Shown here: positions 1 to 7,696 of the stretch, one piece after another
How the letters are laid out: every line of letters starts with the position of its first letter
Numbering within the stretch: position 1 is the stretch's first letter
Source of the DNA: an uncultured Anderseniella sp.
GTDB lineage: Bacteria; Pseudomonadota; Alphaproteobacteria; Rhizobiales; Aestuariivirgaceae
Assembly (NCBI GenBank): GCA_947488295.1
Contig: CANKYU010000006.1
Coordinates: forward strand, 124,001 to 188,000
Length of the DNA: 64,000 bases
Direction of reading: 5' to 3'
Program-made: the position numbers and the translations under genes
The notes under the pieces: model-generated
The model's input: only the letters and a program-made list of their open reading frames with translations
Told to the model about the DNA's origin: nothing
Database searches by the model: none

Positions 1-430
1 GCGCCACAACCGGATCAGGCCGGCAATGTAAATCGCCAGGCGCGGCGCTATCTGCGCAATGACAAGAATGTGCGCCGGATGAATGACAACGAACTGCGCT
101 CTCGTATTCAAGATGGCCGCAATTTGCTGCAGCGTGATGGCCTGCGCGGACGTCTTGAGAGCCAGGTGCGTGCGCAGGTTCAGGCTGCGCGTGCAGAGCA
201 GACCCGTCGCGCGGACGCCGGGCAGACGCCGCAACCGGATCAGGCCGGCAACGTAAACCGTCAGGCCCGACGCTACCTGCGCAATGACAAGAACGTGCGC
301 CGTATGAGTGATGGCGAATTGCGGAACCGCATTCGCAACGGTCGTGATTTGTTGCAGCGCGATGGCCTGCGCAACAGGCTTGAGCGCCAGGTGCGCGAAC
401 AGGTGCGTACTGCACGATCGGAAGTTGATC
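1..430 (+). repeat. 225-bp tandem coding repeat
   Basis: Bases 7-~200 and 232-~425 are near-identical copies of one 225-bp unit (75 codons, in frame). Most differences are silent third-position changes, for example aatgtaaatcgccag against aacgtaaaccgtcag. The window edge cuts the array, so further copies may lie upstream. Silent divergence suggests the duplication is not very recent and that the protein repeat is under selection. Confidence 0.8.
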
Positions 431-1467
431 GTCGTTCGCAGGCAAACCAGCAACCGGCTTCCGACGTCAATCGCAGAGCCCGCAATCTGCTCGATGACAA
501 CAGGTCTTCCGCTTCGCTGCGCGATCCGCAATTGCGCCGCAGGCTTGAACGGGCCCGTAACATCATGGGTGATCGTGGCCTAAATCGCCGTCTGTTCCGA
601 CAGGTGCGTCGCCTGGCGCGCAAAGATCGCGACGAATTGCGTAACCGGGTTGCCCGTCGCGATCAGAATCAGAGCGAACGGCGTGAAGACAGGCTGGATG
701 CCCGCGCACTGTTGCGCGACAGGCGCGATGTGCGTGACCTGAACGACAGGCAGTTGCAGAGACGTATCACGTCTGCCCGTGATCTGCTGGCGTCCAACAC
801 ATTGCGCGCCGGCCAGAAACAACGCCTGCGCGATCTGTTGCGCGAAGCGCGCCGTGAAAAACGCCGCAGGCTGATTGCCGGGCGTGCCGACCGCAGGGAA
901 AGACTGCGCCGCAACAACAACCAGATCATCATACAGATTCCACCTGTGCGCATTGGTCCCGACAGGGATGACATTGCCGCTGCAGAAGCTGATGATGAAC
1001 TGCTCGAACAGCAGTTGGTTGCGCCGCCGCGCCGTCGCATTGAGCGCAAGTTCTCGCGCCAGGAGTTCCGCAGCGGCCGGCCGTCGTCACGTGATTCCAT
1101 GCCGGCTATCGAAGTCGACACGATCCGCTTTGGCTTCAACGAGTCGTTTGTTCGCGAGGAGGAGATTCCGCAACTGGAACGCATCGGCGAAATCATCGAG
1201 CGCATTGTTGCTGCAAACCCTGATGAGGTGTTTCTCATCGAAGGGCACACCGATGCGGTGGGCTCGGCAGCCTACAATCAGGGCTTGTCGTCCAAACGGG
1301 CAAATGCGGTTCGCGATGCCATGCTGCAGTTCTTCAATATAGAGCGCAACAACATCGAGACGGTGGGCTATGGCGAGGAGTTCCTCAAGATCGAAACCGA
1401 GGAAGAAGAGGCGGAAAACCGTCGCGTCACCATCCGGCGCATTACACCGCTGCTCGCCAGCCGCTAG
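1..1467 (+). CDS. OmpA-family outer membrane protein with Arg-rich repeats (5' truncated)
   Basis: The frame is open from the first base, so the N-terminus and any signal peptide lie outside the window; 488 codons are visible. The last ~115 residues are an OmpA-C peptidoglycan-binding domain (EGHTDAVGS, then SKRANAV and ENRRVTIRR). Everything before it is very Arg-rich and probably helical. A 75-residue unit containing NVNRQARRYLRNDKNVRRM occurs twice with a 225-bp period (matching at bases 7 and 232), followed by at least two degenerate units (about 475-640 and 700-860) that keep the pattern L-x-D-x-x-L-x-R-R. The family tethers the outer membrane to peptidoglycan; the role of the basic repeats is unknown. 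A terminator follows directly. Confidence 0.88.
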   Translation, partial: APQPDQAGNVNRQARRYLRNDKNVRRMNDNELRSRIQDGRNLLQRDGLRGRLESQVRAQVQAARAEQTRRADAGQTPQPDQAGNVNRQARRYLRNDKNVRRMSDGELRNRIRNGRDLLQRDGLRNRLERQVREQVRTARSEVDRRSQANQQPASDVNRRARNLLDDNRSSASLRDPQLRRRLERARNIMGDRGLNRRLFRQVRRLARKDRDELRNRVARRDQNQSERREDRLDARALLRDRRDVRDLNDRQLQRRITSARDLLASNTLRAGQKQRLRDLLREARREKRRRLIAGRADRRERLRRNNNQIIIQIPPVRIGPDRDDIAAAEADDELLEQQLVAPPRRRIERKFSRQEFRSGRPSSRDSMPAIEVDTIRFGFNESFVREEEIPQLERIGEIIERIVAANPDEVFLIEGHTDAVGSAAYNQGLSSKRANAVRDAMLQFFNIERNNIETVGYGEEFLKIETEEEEAENRRVTIRRITPLLASR

Positions 1468-1486
1468 CACGACCAATTGAGAGCAG

Positions 1487-1513
1487 GGGTGCCGCGTCAA
1501 AGCGGCACCCTTT
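1487..1513 (+). terminator. Rho-independent terminator after the OmpA gene
   Basis: A perfect 9-bp stem GGGTGCCGC / GCGGCACCC (1487-1495 with 1502-1510) with a 6-base loop is followed by TTTGTTG. It separates the OmpA-family gene from ndk. Confidence 0.75.
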
Positions 1514-1608
1514 GTTGTATCCAAGTCCGCTTGAAGTCTGGCTGCAGCGCAGCTATAAGCGCGCCATCTGAAACGATCCTCACAAACCTTTTTATGAAAG
1601 AACGACCC

Positions 1609-2031
1609 ATGGCCGTCCAGCGCACATTCTCTATCATCAAGCCAGATGCGACCCGCCGCAATCTGACCGGCAAGATCAATTCCATGATTGAAGCTGCCGG
1701 CCTGCGCATCATTGCGCAAAAGCGTGTGAAGTGGTCGGAAGACCAGGCCAAGGAGTTTTATGCGGTTCACAAGGAACGCCCGTTCTACATGGATCTCGTC
1801 AACTTCATGACCTCAGGCCCGGTTGTCGTACAGGTTCTTGAAGGCGAAGATGCCGTTGCGGCTTACCGCACGGTCATGGGCGCGACCAATCCGGCTGATG
1901 CCGATGCCGGCACGATCCGCAAGGAATGTGCTGAATCCATCGAGGCAAATTCCGTACACGGCTCGGACAGTGTCGAGAATGCCGCCATCGAAATCGGTCA
2001 GAATTTTACCGAAGCTGAAATCGTCGGCTGA
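1609..2031 (+). CDS. ndk: Nucleoside diphosphate kinase
   Basis: Transfers the gamma phosphate of ATP to NDPs, keeping (d)NTP pools balanced; cytosolic. The 140-residue product has the usual family length. It opens MAVQRTFSIIKPDA and carries the catalytic-histidine motif NSVHGSDS near residue 117. The start at 1609 gives the canonical N-terminus; an in-frame start upstream would add 44 unrelated residues. An AAAG-type ribosome site lies just before. It is flanked by terminator-like hairpins on both sides, so it is probably monocistronic. Confidence 0.97.
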   Translation: MAVQRTFSIIKPDATRRNLTGKINSMIEAAGLRIIAQKRVKWSEDQAKEFYAVHKERPFYMDLVNFMTSGPVVVQVLEGEDAVAAYRTVMGATNPADADAGTIRKECAESIEANSVHGSDSVENAAIEIGQNFTEAEIVG

Positions 2032-2047
2032 GGCAAGCGTTCAATCC

Positions 2048-2071
2048 AGGGTGACCGGTCGCGGTCACCCT
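2048..2071 (+). terminator. Terminator-like hairpin after ndk
   Basis: A perfect 9-bp stem AGGGTGACC / GGTCACCCT (2048-2056 with 2063-2071) and 6-base loop lie 17 bases after the ndk stop. No U-tract follows, so termination would be weak or the hairpin may stabilise the 3' end. Confidence 0.5.
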
Positions 2072-2105
2072 CCACAGTATTCAGACCGGAAATGGCACAC
2101 CAGAA

Positions 2106-2756
2106 ATGAAATCAGCTGGCATGAAGATACATCAGTTCATCATTGCGGTTGCTGCCATGGCAATCATTATTGCAGGCTCAAACTATCTTGTGCAATTTCC
2201 GGTGCATGCCACCATCGGGTCGCTGAACCTGGCTGATCTGCTGACCTTCGCCGCCTTTACATTCCCGGTTGCATTTCTGGTGACGGACCTGACCAATCGG
2301 CTGTTCGGTGCAGCAGCAGCGCGCAAGGTGGTGTTTGCCGGGTTCGCCATTGCGGTGCTGGTTTCTGTCATTGTGGCGAGCCCGCGCATTGCCATAGCAT
2401 CGGGGTCAGCGTTCCTGATTTCCCAGTTGATGGACGTATCGATATTTGACAGGCTGCGGTCGGGTCAGTGGTGGCGTGCGCCGTTGATTTCCTCGATGGT
2501 CGGCGCGGTCGTTGATACCTTCATCTTCTTCTCGTTTGCATTTGCCGCGAGCCTTTCCTTCCTGGGAGCCGGCCTCGACTTTGCCGCACAGTCTGCGCCT
2601 TTGCTGGGGGTGCTGGCCCTGGAGGCGCCTCGCTGGGTGTCCTGGGCGCTGGGTGACCTGGTGGTGAAGGTCGGCATGGCGCTGGTCCTGCTGGCACCTT
2701 ACGGACTGTTGTGGCGCCGCCTTGATCAGGCGGTTGGCAAAACCTCGGCCGCCTGA
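2106..2756 (+). CDS. VUT/YhhQ-family queuosine precursor transporter
   Basis: Integral inner-membrane protein of 216 residues with about six hydrophobic segments. The family (Vut_1, E. coli YhhQ) imports the queuosine precursors preQ0/preQ1. Family signatures are LADLLTFAAFTFPVAFLVTD near residues 40-60, TNRLFG, and SSMVGAVVDTFIFF in the centre. Two starts are possible, 2106 and 2121 (M-K-I-H-Q-F); neither has a strong ribosome site. It follows ndk by 75 bases but a hairpin intervenes. I see no preQ1 riboswitch in that gap. Confidence 0.85.
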   Translation: MKSAGMKIHQFIIAVAAMAIIIAGSNYLVQFPVHATIGSLNLADLLTFAAFTFPVAFLVTDLTNRLFGAAAARKVVFAGFAIAVLVSVIVASPRIAIASGSAFLISQLMDVSIFDRLRSGQWWRAPLISSMVGAVVDTFIFFSFAFAASLSFLGAGLDFAAQSAPLLGVLALEAPRWVSWALGDLVVKVGMALVLLAPYGLLWRRLDQAVGKTSAA

Positions 2757-2765
2757 GCCTTCTGG

Positions 2766-2788
2766 CTGCCGCAGGCGGCAGTATCTTT
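2766..2788 (+). terminator. Terminator-like hairpin after the VUT transporter
   Basis: CTGCCGC / GCGGCAG inverted repeat (2766-2772 with 2775-2781) followed by TATCTTT, 10 bases after the stop codon. The tight loop implies that only five or so pairs form. Confidence 0.45.
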
Positions 2789-2894
2789 GGGTCATAGGGT
2801 TTTTTAGTTCGTAAAACTGAGATCATAAACCTGTTTTGTTTCAATATGTTTGAACGGTTTCTTCCAGCTTGGAGAGGCCGTGCAGTGGCGCGCG

Positions 2895-2910
2895 TTAATC
2901 TTTCGTTAAC
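2895..2910 (+). promoter_or_regulatory. Consensus CtrA box
   Basis: TTAA at 2895, exactly seven bases, then TTAAC at 2906-2910: the full TTAA-N7-TTAAC recognition sequence of the alphaproteobacterial cell-cycle regulator CtrA. It sits 112 bases before the secreted-protein gene starting at 3022. A -10-like GTAATC lies about 17 bases further on, so the second half-site would occupy the -35 position, as in CtrA-activated promoters. Confidence 0.6.
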
Positions 2911-3021
2911 CATAAGGGCGCAGGCTTTGTAATCAGACTGACAGGGACCGGCTTAGCAATTTCTATTGCATCTCGCGTGTAGCAGGCTAACTGCTGCAGG
3001 GGCTGCAGGAAGGAGACGGTG

Positions 3022-3336
3022 ATGTCTTTGAGAATCTACGCCTTGATTGCAGCCGCGCTTGCCATTTTTGCCTGGGCCACTGCGCCCTCGCGCGCCAATG
3101 CCGGCGTCCGTTACTGCGCCGAGCATGACATGATTACCGACAAGCTGACGGCAAAATACAATGAACAACGCTCAGGCATGGGCCTTGTCGGATCTTCCGG
3201 AATGGTCGAACTGTTCACATCCGAAACCGGAACATGGACCATTGTGGTGACCCAGGTGGACGGCACGTCTTGCATCGTTGCCGCAGGCAATTCCTGGTCC
3301 CAATACAACCGCAGACCGAAGTTGTCGGGCTTGTAG
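3022..3336 (+). CDS. Small secreted protein of unknown function
   Basis: A 104-residue product with a clear signal peptide (M-S-L-R-I-Y-A-L then a long Ala/Leu core, probable cleavage after A-N-A near residue 27). The mature part has two cysteines and no domain I recognise. The ATG at 3022 is preferred over the GTG at 3019 because AAGGAG (3010-3015) is then six bases away. The CtrA box upstream suggests cell-cycle-linked expression. The gene stands alone. Confidence 0.7.
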   Translation: MSLRIYALIAAALAIFAWATAPSRANAGVRYCAEHDMITDKLTAKYNEQRSGMGLVGSSGMVELFTSETGTWTIVVTQVDGTSCIVAAGNSWSQYNRRPKLSGL

Positions 3337-3379
3337 CCGGGGTTTTCAGATGCTGGCGGGCTGCCGTGTGTGGCGCGTT

Positions 3380-3460
3380 TCAGACAATGGCCGCGCTGGC
3401 AATGAACGACAGGCCGGCAAGCATACCGAGTAACAGAATCACTTTCAGGTCGTAAGTCAT
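3380..3460 (-). CDS. 26-residue single-pass membrane peptide
   Basis: Starts M-T-Y-D-L-K-V, then an uninterrupted hydrophobic stretch to the C-terminus (I-L-L-L-G-M-L-A-G-L-S-F-I-A). An excellent ribosome site (AAAGGAGATAGCGCC) ends directly at the ATG at 3460. Length, topology and ribosome site support a real small membrane protein. No family recognised; antisense coding is absent here. Confidence 0.55.
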   Translation of the reverse strand: MTYDLKVILLLGMLAGLSFIASAAIV

Positions 3461-3575
3461 GGCGCTATCTCCTTTTGTCGGAGTTGTTATTATTGGCACC
3501 ACTGTTTCACATGACCAGGCAACCGCGGGTGAACGCTTCGTTCACCCGCAGTTCATGTTCCGCTGGTCGATCTGA

Positions 3576-4073
3576 TTACTCTGTCGCCAGTATTGATCTG
3601 TAATAGTCGGCCTGATCCTTGGGCAAGTGCTTGAGCAGCGCCCGGATAGTGCGCCCGCCAACAATTTTTTTATCTGCTCGCACATACATCCAGTCAGAAA
3701 TGTCCTGTGGATCAATTTCCAGCCGCTGGCCGTCTTTCACATGGCTGACTGTGACCGGCGTGTTGTTGACCGTTGCCAAAATCTTGCCGTTTCGTCGCTC
3801 AGGATTGTTGCACCAGATATGTTCAACTTCGCCATTTTCGCTGAAGGCGACCTTGATAGCGAAATCTGTTGCCCCGGCAGGCGGATTCTCCAGCGCCTTC
3901 CAGAACTGTGCCATGGTTTTTCTGGCCGAAGCCATGGCCGAGTTCATCTCCTGGTCGTCTTCGGAAACGCCGGTAACATTGCTGGACTGGGCGATGGCCA
4001 ATGTTGCGTGTCCGCCGCTCAGATAGGCGATGCCACAGGCCAGGCAAATCAAAACACCGAAGAACCGTTTCAT
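3576..4073 (-). CDS. DUF2314 domain secreted protein
   Basis: A 165-residue product: signal peptide (residues 1-29, ending A-I-A-Q), then a DUF2314 (YegJ-type) domain with MNSAMASARKTMAQFWKAL, EHIWCNN and DWMYVRADKKIVGGRTIR. The domain's function is not established. Its ATG lies five bases past the stop codon of the upstream dehydrogenase gene (minus strand), so the two are probably cotranscribed and translationally coupled. Confidence 0.8.
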   Translation of the reverse strand: MKRFFGVLICLACGIAYLSGGHATLAIAQSSNVTGVSEDDQEMNSAMASARKTMAQFWKALENPPAGATDFAIKVAFSENGEVEHIWCNNPERRNGKILATVNNTPVTVSHVKDGQRLEIDPQDISDWMYVRADKKIVGGRTIRALLKHLPKDQADYYRSILATE

Positions 4074-4078
4074 GGCGA

Positions 4079-6499
4079 TCAGGCCCTCAAGCGCACGTTC
4101 TCCGGATCCCAGGCCGGCTGTTCAATGATCCGGGCAGGTTGCATTTCATCGAACATCATGATTTCGAAGTCCTTGTCCATGTCAGCTTTTTTGGGATCGA
4201 GGTAAGCAAAGGTCAGGGATTTTTTGACCGCGTGACCATAGGCACCACCGGTGGTCAGGCCGACTACCTCACCGTTCTGGTAGATCGGCTCGTTGCCGGC
4301 ACAGTCTGCATCGGTTGTCTCCACTTCCATGTAGACCAGCTGAATGCGCGGCCCTTGTTGTTTGGAGGCTTGTGTGGCCGCCTTGCCGATGAACTCCTTG
4401 TCAAACCGGCAGAAGCGTTCCATGTCGCCTTCAATCATGGTGATTTCCTGGGTGAGCTCCGTACCCCATCCACGATAGGCCTTTTCCATACGCAGTGAGT
4501 TCATGGCGTAGGCTCCGAACAGTCTCATTCCCATCGGTTCGCCGGTTTCCATGAGCGCATCGAAAATCGCCGGCAGGCCAGCCATGGGAGCGTGAATTTC
4601 CCAACCCAGTTCGCCGACATAGTTGACCCGCATCAGTCGGACATCCTTGACGCCGGCAACCTCGGTGATGGTGCCGCGCAGCCAGCGCAGCCCCTCATTG
4701 GACAGATCCTGCGGCGTGTGCGGCTGCAGGATGTCGCGCGACAGCGGTCCGGCCAGTGCCAGCACGCCGAAATCATCGGTCACGTCTGTGATGGTGACGA
4801 CCTCATCCTTGTTGCGGCGCCAGCGCAGGGCGTCCATGTCGTGCAACTGCGCAACAGCGGCGGACAGCACGTAGAAGTGTTCCTCACCAAGCCGGGTGAC
4901 AGTAATCTCGCTTTCAATGCGGCCGCCTTCCTTGACCAGGTGGCCGAGCATGATGCCTCCGACCTTTTTCGGAATGCGATTGGCGCAGATGCGCTCCAGG
5001 AAGCTTTCGGCATCCTTGCCCTTAACGTCGAACTTGGCAAAGGTTGTCAGGTCCATGAGCCCGGCGGTTTCACGCACCGCCTTGCACTCTTCAGCCACAA
5101 CGTCAAACCAGTTGGACCGGCGGAACGAGTAGTCTTCACCTTTGCCGTCTGTCGAGAACCAGCGCGCACGCTCCCAGCCGAACACGGCCTGGAACTGGGC
5201 ACCGTGATCCTTCAGGCGGTCGTATAGTGAAGACGTCCGCAGGGGCCGCTTGTCCATGTGCTGCTCGCCGTGGCGATAGCAGTAATACATGTGCTGATAG
5301 TCAACAATGGACAGAGCCGTCACATAGTCCTTGTCGGCCCACTCACCGAAGCGGCGCGGGTCGAATTCGGCCATGTTGATGTCGGTTGCACCATGCACCA
5401 TCCATTGCGCCAGGTACTTGCCTGCACCAGCGCCCTGGCACACACCGATGGAAGCGCCCGCAGCCATCCAGTAGTTTGCAGGTCCCGGTGCCGGACCCAG
5501 CAGGAAGTTGGCGTCAGGCGTATGAGTGATCGCGCCGGAGATGACCGACTTGATGCCTGCATTGGCGAAGATCGGCATGCGTTCGGTCGCCTTTTCCAGC
5601 CACGGCATCAGCCGGTCCAGTTCAGGCGTGATCAGTTCGTTCTCGAAATCCCAGGTCGGCGGCTTGCCGTCCCAGCACACATGTGCGCCTTCGGTTTCAT
5701 AGGGGCCGACCAGGACGCCGTTGGTTTCTTCACGCAGGTAGGAATGGGAGTAGGGGTCGCGGACCACCGGCAGTTCGTCTTTGCGGTCGACCAGCTCCTG
5801 CACCGGTTCGGTGATGAGGTAATGGTGCAGCATGTTGCAGATCGGCACATTGTGCCCTGTCCATGCACCGACCACATCTGCGTAAGAACCGGCGGCATTG
5901 ACCACGTGTTCGCACACTATGCTGCCCTTGTCGGTGACGACCTTCCATTCACCTGTTGGCAGCAGTTCGATGTTCTCGACCATGGTGCGGCGATAAATTT
6001 CCGCGCCGCCCTGGCGTGCGCCCGCTGCCATCGAGTTGGTGACGTCCGCCGGTGCCACATGGCCATCGGTCACGGTCACATACGCCATCTTGACCCCAAA
6101 GGTTTCAAGATAGGGATGATACTTCTTGATTTCGTCAGGTCCGATCAGGGCAGCTTCATAGCCGATAAGCTTGGAAACGCCGTAGACCTGTTTGAACCAT
6201 TCGACTTCCGCGTCGGTGATGGCAAGACGCAGACCGCCGCAGCCGTGCCACGACACCGCTTCCCCGGTCTCTGCCTCCAGCCTGGGGTAGACCAGCGTGC
6301 CTTCATGATGGATCTTTGCCAGGTTCAAAGAACCGGTGAAATGCGGACACTGGCCGGCCGCATGCCAGGTGGAGCCCGATGTCAGCTCGCCCTTCTCAAC
6401 CAGAACCACATCGCTCCAGCCTTCTTTTACCAGAGAATACAACAGGCCAACGCCCATTACACCGCCGCCAACAATGACAACCCGCGCAGTCGATTTCAT
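4079..6499 (-). CDS. Dimethylglycine/sarcosine dehydrogenase-like flavoprotein
   Basis: An 806-residue fusion typical of the DMGDH/SARDH family, which oxidatively demethylate N-methyl glycines and pass the methylene group to tetrahydrofolate. N-terminal FAD domain: GGGVMG (11-16) and STWHAAG, whose His46 corresponds to the covalent FAD attachment site. Then an FAO_M linker (about 370-425), a GcvT aminomethyltransferase-like domain (about 430-700) and GcvT C-terminal domain (to the end). Substrate (dimethylglycine, sarcosine or another N-methyl compound) cannot be fixed from sequence. The DUF2314 gene follows by five bases; no betaine or THF genes are adjacent. Confidence 0.88.
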   Translation of the reverse strand: MKSTARVVIVGGGVMGVGLLYSLVKEGWSDVVLVEKGELTSGSTWHAAGQCPHFTGSLNLAKIHHEGTLVYPRLEAETGEAVSWHGCGGLRLAITDAEVEWFKQVYGVSKLIGYEAALIGPDEIKKYHPYLETFGVKMAYVTVTDGHVAPADVTNSMAAGARQGGAEIYRRTMVENIELLPTGEWKVVTDKGSIVCEHVVNAAGSYADVVGAWTGHNVPICNMLHHYLITEPVQELVDRKDELPVVRDPYSHSYLREETNGVLVGPYETEGAHVCWDGKPPTWDFENELITPELDRLMPWLEKATERMPIFANAGIKSVISGAITHTPDANFLLGPAPGPANYWMAAGASIGVCQGAGAGKYLAQWMVHGATDINMAEFDPRRFGEWADKDYVTALSIVDYQHMYYCYRHGEQHMDKRPLRTSSLYDRLKDHGAQFQAVFGWERARWFSTDGKGEDYSFRRSNWFDVVAEECKAVRETAGLMDLTTFAKFDVKGKDAESFLERICANRIPKKVGGIMLGHLVKEGGRIESEITVTRLGEEHFYVLSAAVAQLHDMDALRWRRNKDEVVTITDVTDDFGVLALAGPLSRDILQPHTPQDLSNEGLRWLRGTITEVAGVKDVRLMRVNYVGELGWEIHAPMAGLPAIFDALMETGEPMGMRLFGAYAMNSLRMEKAYRGWGTELTQEITMIEGDMERFCRFDKEFIGKAATQASKQQGPRIQLVYMEVETTDADCAGNEPIYQNGEVVGLTTGGAYGHAVKKSLTFAYLDPKKADMDKDFEIMMFDEMQPARIIEQPAWDPENVRLRA

Positions 6500-6614
6500 G
6501 CTTCATGTCCTTCAAGGGAAAAATTACATCCCCTATTAGACACATTATTTAAGTGTATCGGCAAGCAGCGACACATCGTGGCTCTGACAATTATTCTTCT
6601 CTGGTCGGAGCAAG

Positions 6615-6650
6615 GTGAAGACGCCTCACCATCAGATGAGGCGTCTTCAC
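6615..6650 (-). terminator. Perfect 14-bp hairpin between DUF4399 and dehydrogenase genes
   Basis: GTGAAGACGCCTCA (6615-6628) pairs perfectly with TGAGGCGTCTTCAC (6637-6650) across an 8-base loop. It lies 12 bases after the DUF4399 stop codon (minus strand). There is no U-tract, but position and stability suggest transcript-end formation or stabilisation. Confidence 0.6.
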
Positions 6651-6662
6651 GCATGCAACCTG

Positions 6663-7091
6663 CTATTTGACGGTCACAGTTATCTTTTCGGACATGACAG
6701 GCGGGTTGTGCGGGATGTGGCTCCAGTCGCCGAGAACCAGTTGCAATGTGTGCGTTCCTGCAGGCAAGTCCAGGGTCTTCTCTGTCTGGCCGCCACCGAA
6801 GTGCACATGCTGATCATCGGCAGGAATAGGTTCGTTCAGTTCCTCTCCTTCAATGGTTTCATTGATGATCAGGTGGTGATGGCCCGTGTGTTCCTTTTCA
6901 GTACCGGCCGGCGCGACACCCATGCCCTTGAGGCCAAACTGGATTGTGACCGGGTTGGTAAGCGTGTCTCCATCCTTGATGTTGACGAAGTAGACGCTGG
7001 CGCCTTCAGGGGCGGGGGTTTCCCCGGCATGGGCTGCTCCGGTCAATGCCATTGTCGCGGCAAGGCTTGCGATTGTGATCAGTTTGTTCAT
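6663..7091 (-). CDS. DUF4399 periplasmic protein
   Basis: A 142-residue product with signal peptide (cleavage after A-H-A, residue 22) and a DUF4399 domain: VYFVNIKDGDTLTNPVTIQF, GLKGMGVAPAG, HTGHHHLIIN and DDQHVHFGGGQTE. The histidine-rich segments could bind metal, but this is inference; the domain has no established function. The start at 7091 has AAGGAGAG seven bases upstream. It is divergent from the ECF sigma factor gene, sharing a 107-base intergenic region. Confidence 0.85.
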   Translation of the reverse strand: MNKLITIASLAATMALTGAAHAGETPAPEGASVYFVNIKDGDTLTNPVTIQFGLKGMGVAPAGTEKEHTGHHHLIINETIEGEELNEPIPADDQHVHFGGGQTEKTLDLPAGTHTLQLVLGDWSHIPHNPPVMSEKITVTVK

Positions 7092-7198
7092 AGTTTCTCT
7101 CCTTGGGTTAGGTCAGTACGCCGTTGCGGTACTGTCGGATAAACACCGCAAGCTGCCGTTTTATTCGATCATGAAACAAAATAGGGGATCGGGGCGTT

Positions 7199-7696
7199 TT
7201 GCGCGATGAACTGGAACAGCATCTGTCCGCGTTGTGGAGGTTTGCCCTGGTGCTGACCCGTGACGCGGAGCAGGCGAGGGATCTCGTGCAGGCGACCTGT
7301 GTCCGGGCACTGGAAAAGGCGGCAATGTACCATCCCGAAACCAGGCTTGATCGCTGGCTGATGACCATGATGATGAATGTCTGGCGCAATGAGCTCAGGG
7401 CAGCACGTGTACGCTCAGGAAGTGGCACGGTCGATGCGGAGAATGTTCTGAGTTTTGACGGCGCCGGCCATGTGGAAACGAATATTTTTGCCTCCCAGGT
7501 GTTAACTGCAGTAGCTGCACTTCCCGAAGCGCAGCGTGAGACAGTGCTGCTGGTTTATCTGGAAGGCTGGACCTATGCCGAAGCTGCTCATGTTCTGGAC
7601 GTGCCGATTGGAACAGTGATGAGCAGGCTGGCCGCAGCTCGGGCGAAATTGGCTGGTATGAATCCGCAAGACAATGCGGTCAGGAAATCGAAATGA
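7199..7696 (+). CDS. ECF sigma factor
   Basis: A 165-residue RNA polymerase sigma factor of the extracytoplasmic function type. Region 2 spans about residues 8-68 (RFALVLTRDAEQARDLVQAT, then RWLMTMMMNVWRNELR). Region 4 spans about 100-155 (ALPEAQRETVLLVYLEGWTY, then a helix-turn-helix AAHVLDVPIGTVMSRLAAAR). The start is TTG at 7199, preceded by AGGGGATCGGGG; no in-frame ATG lies near. The next gene overlaps by four bases (ATGA) and encodes its presumed anti-sigma factor. Target genes and signal are unknown. Confidence 0.92.
   Translation: MRDELEQHLSALWRFALVLTRDAEQARDLVQATCVRALEKAAMYHPETRLDRWLMTMMMNVWRNELRAARVRSGSGTVDAENVLSFDGAGHVETNIFASQVLTAVAALPEAQRETVLLVYLEGWTYAEAAHVLDVPIGTVMSRLAAARAKLAGMNPQDNAVRKSK

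Noticed and set aside
1..430. CRISPR array
   Set aside because: The repeated DNA is an in-frame 225-bp protein repeat without spacers; no other regularly spaced short repeats are seen in the window.
2032..2105. preQ1 riboswitch before the queuosine precursor transporter
   Set aside because: The 74-base gap holds only the GC-rich hairpin after ndk; no preQ1 aptamer pattern.
5258..6670. 470-codon open frame on the plus strand
   Set aside because: It lies antisense to the dimethylglycine dehydrogenase-like gene, has no family resemblance, and is a by-product of GC-rich codon use in the real gene.
7200..7300. Alternative ATG start for the ECF sigma gene at 7206
   Set aside because: It is out of frame with the sigma factor; TTG at 7199 is the only fitting start.
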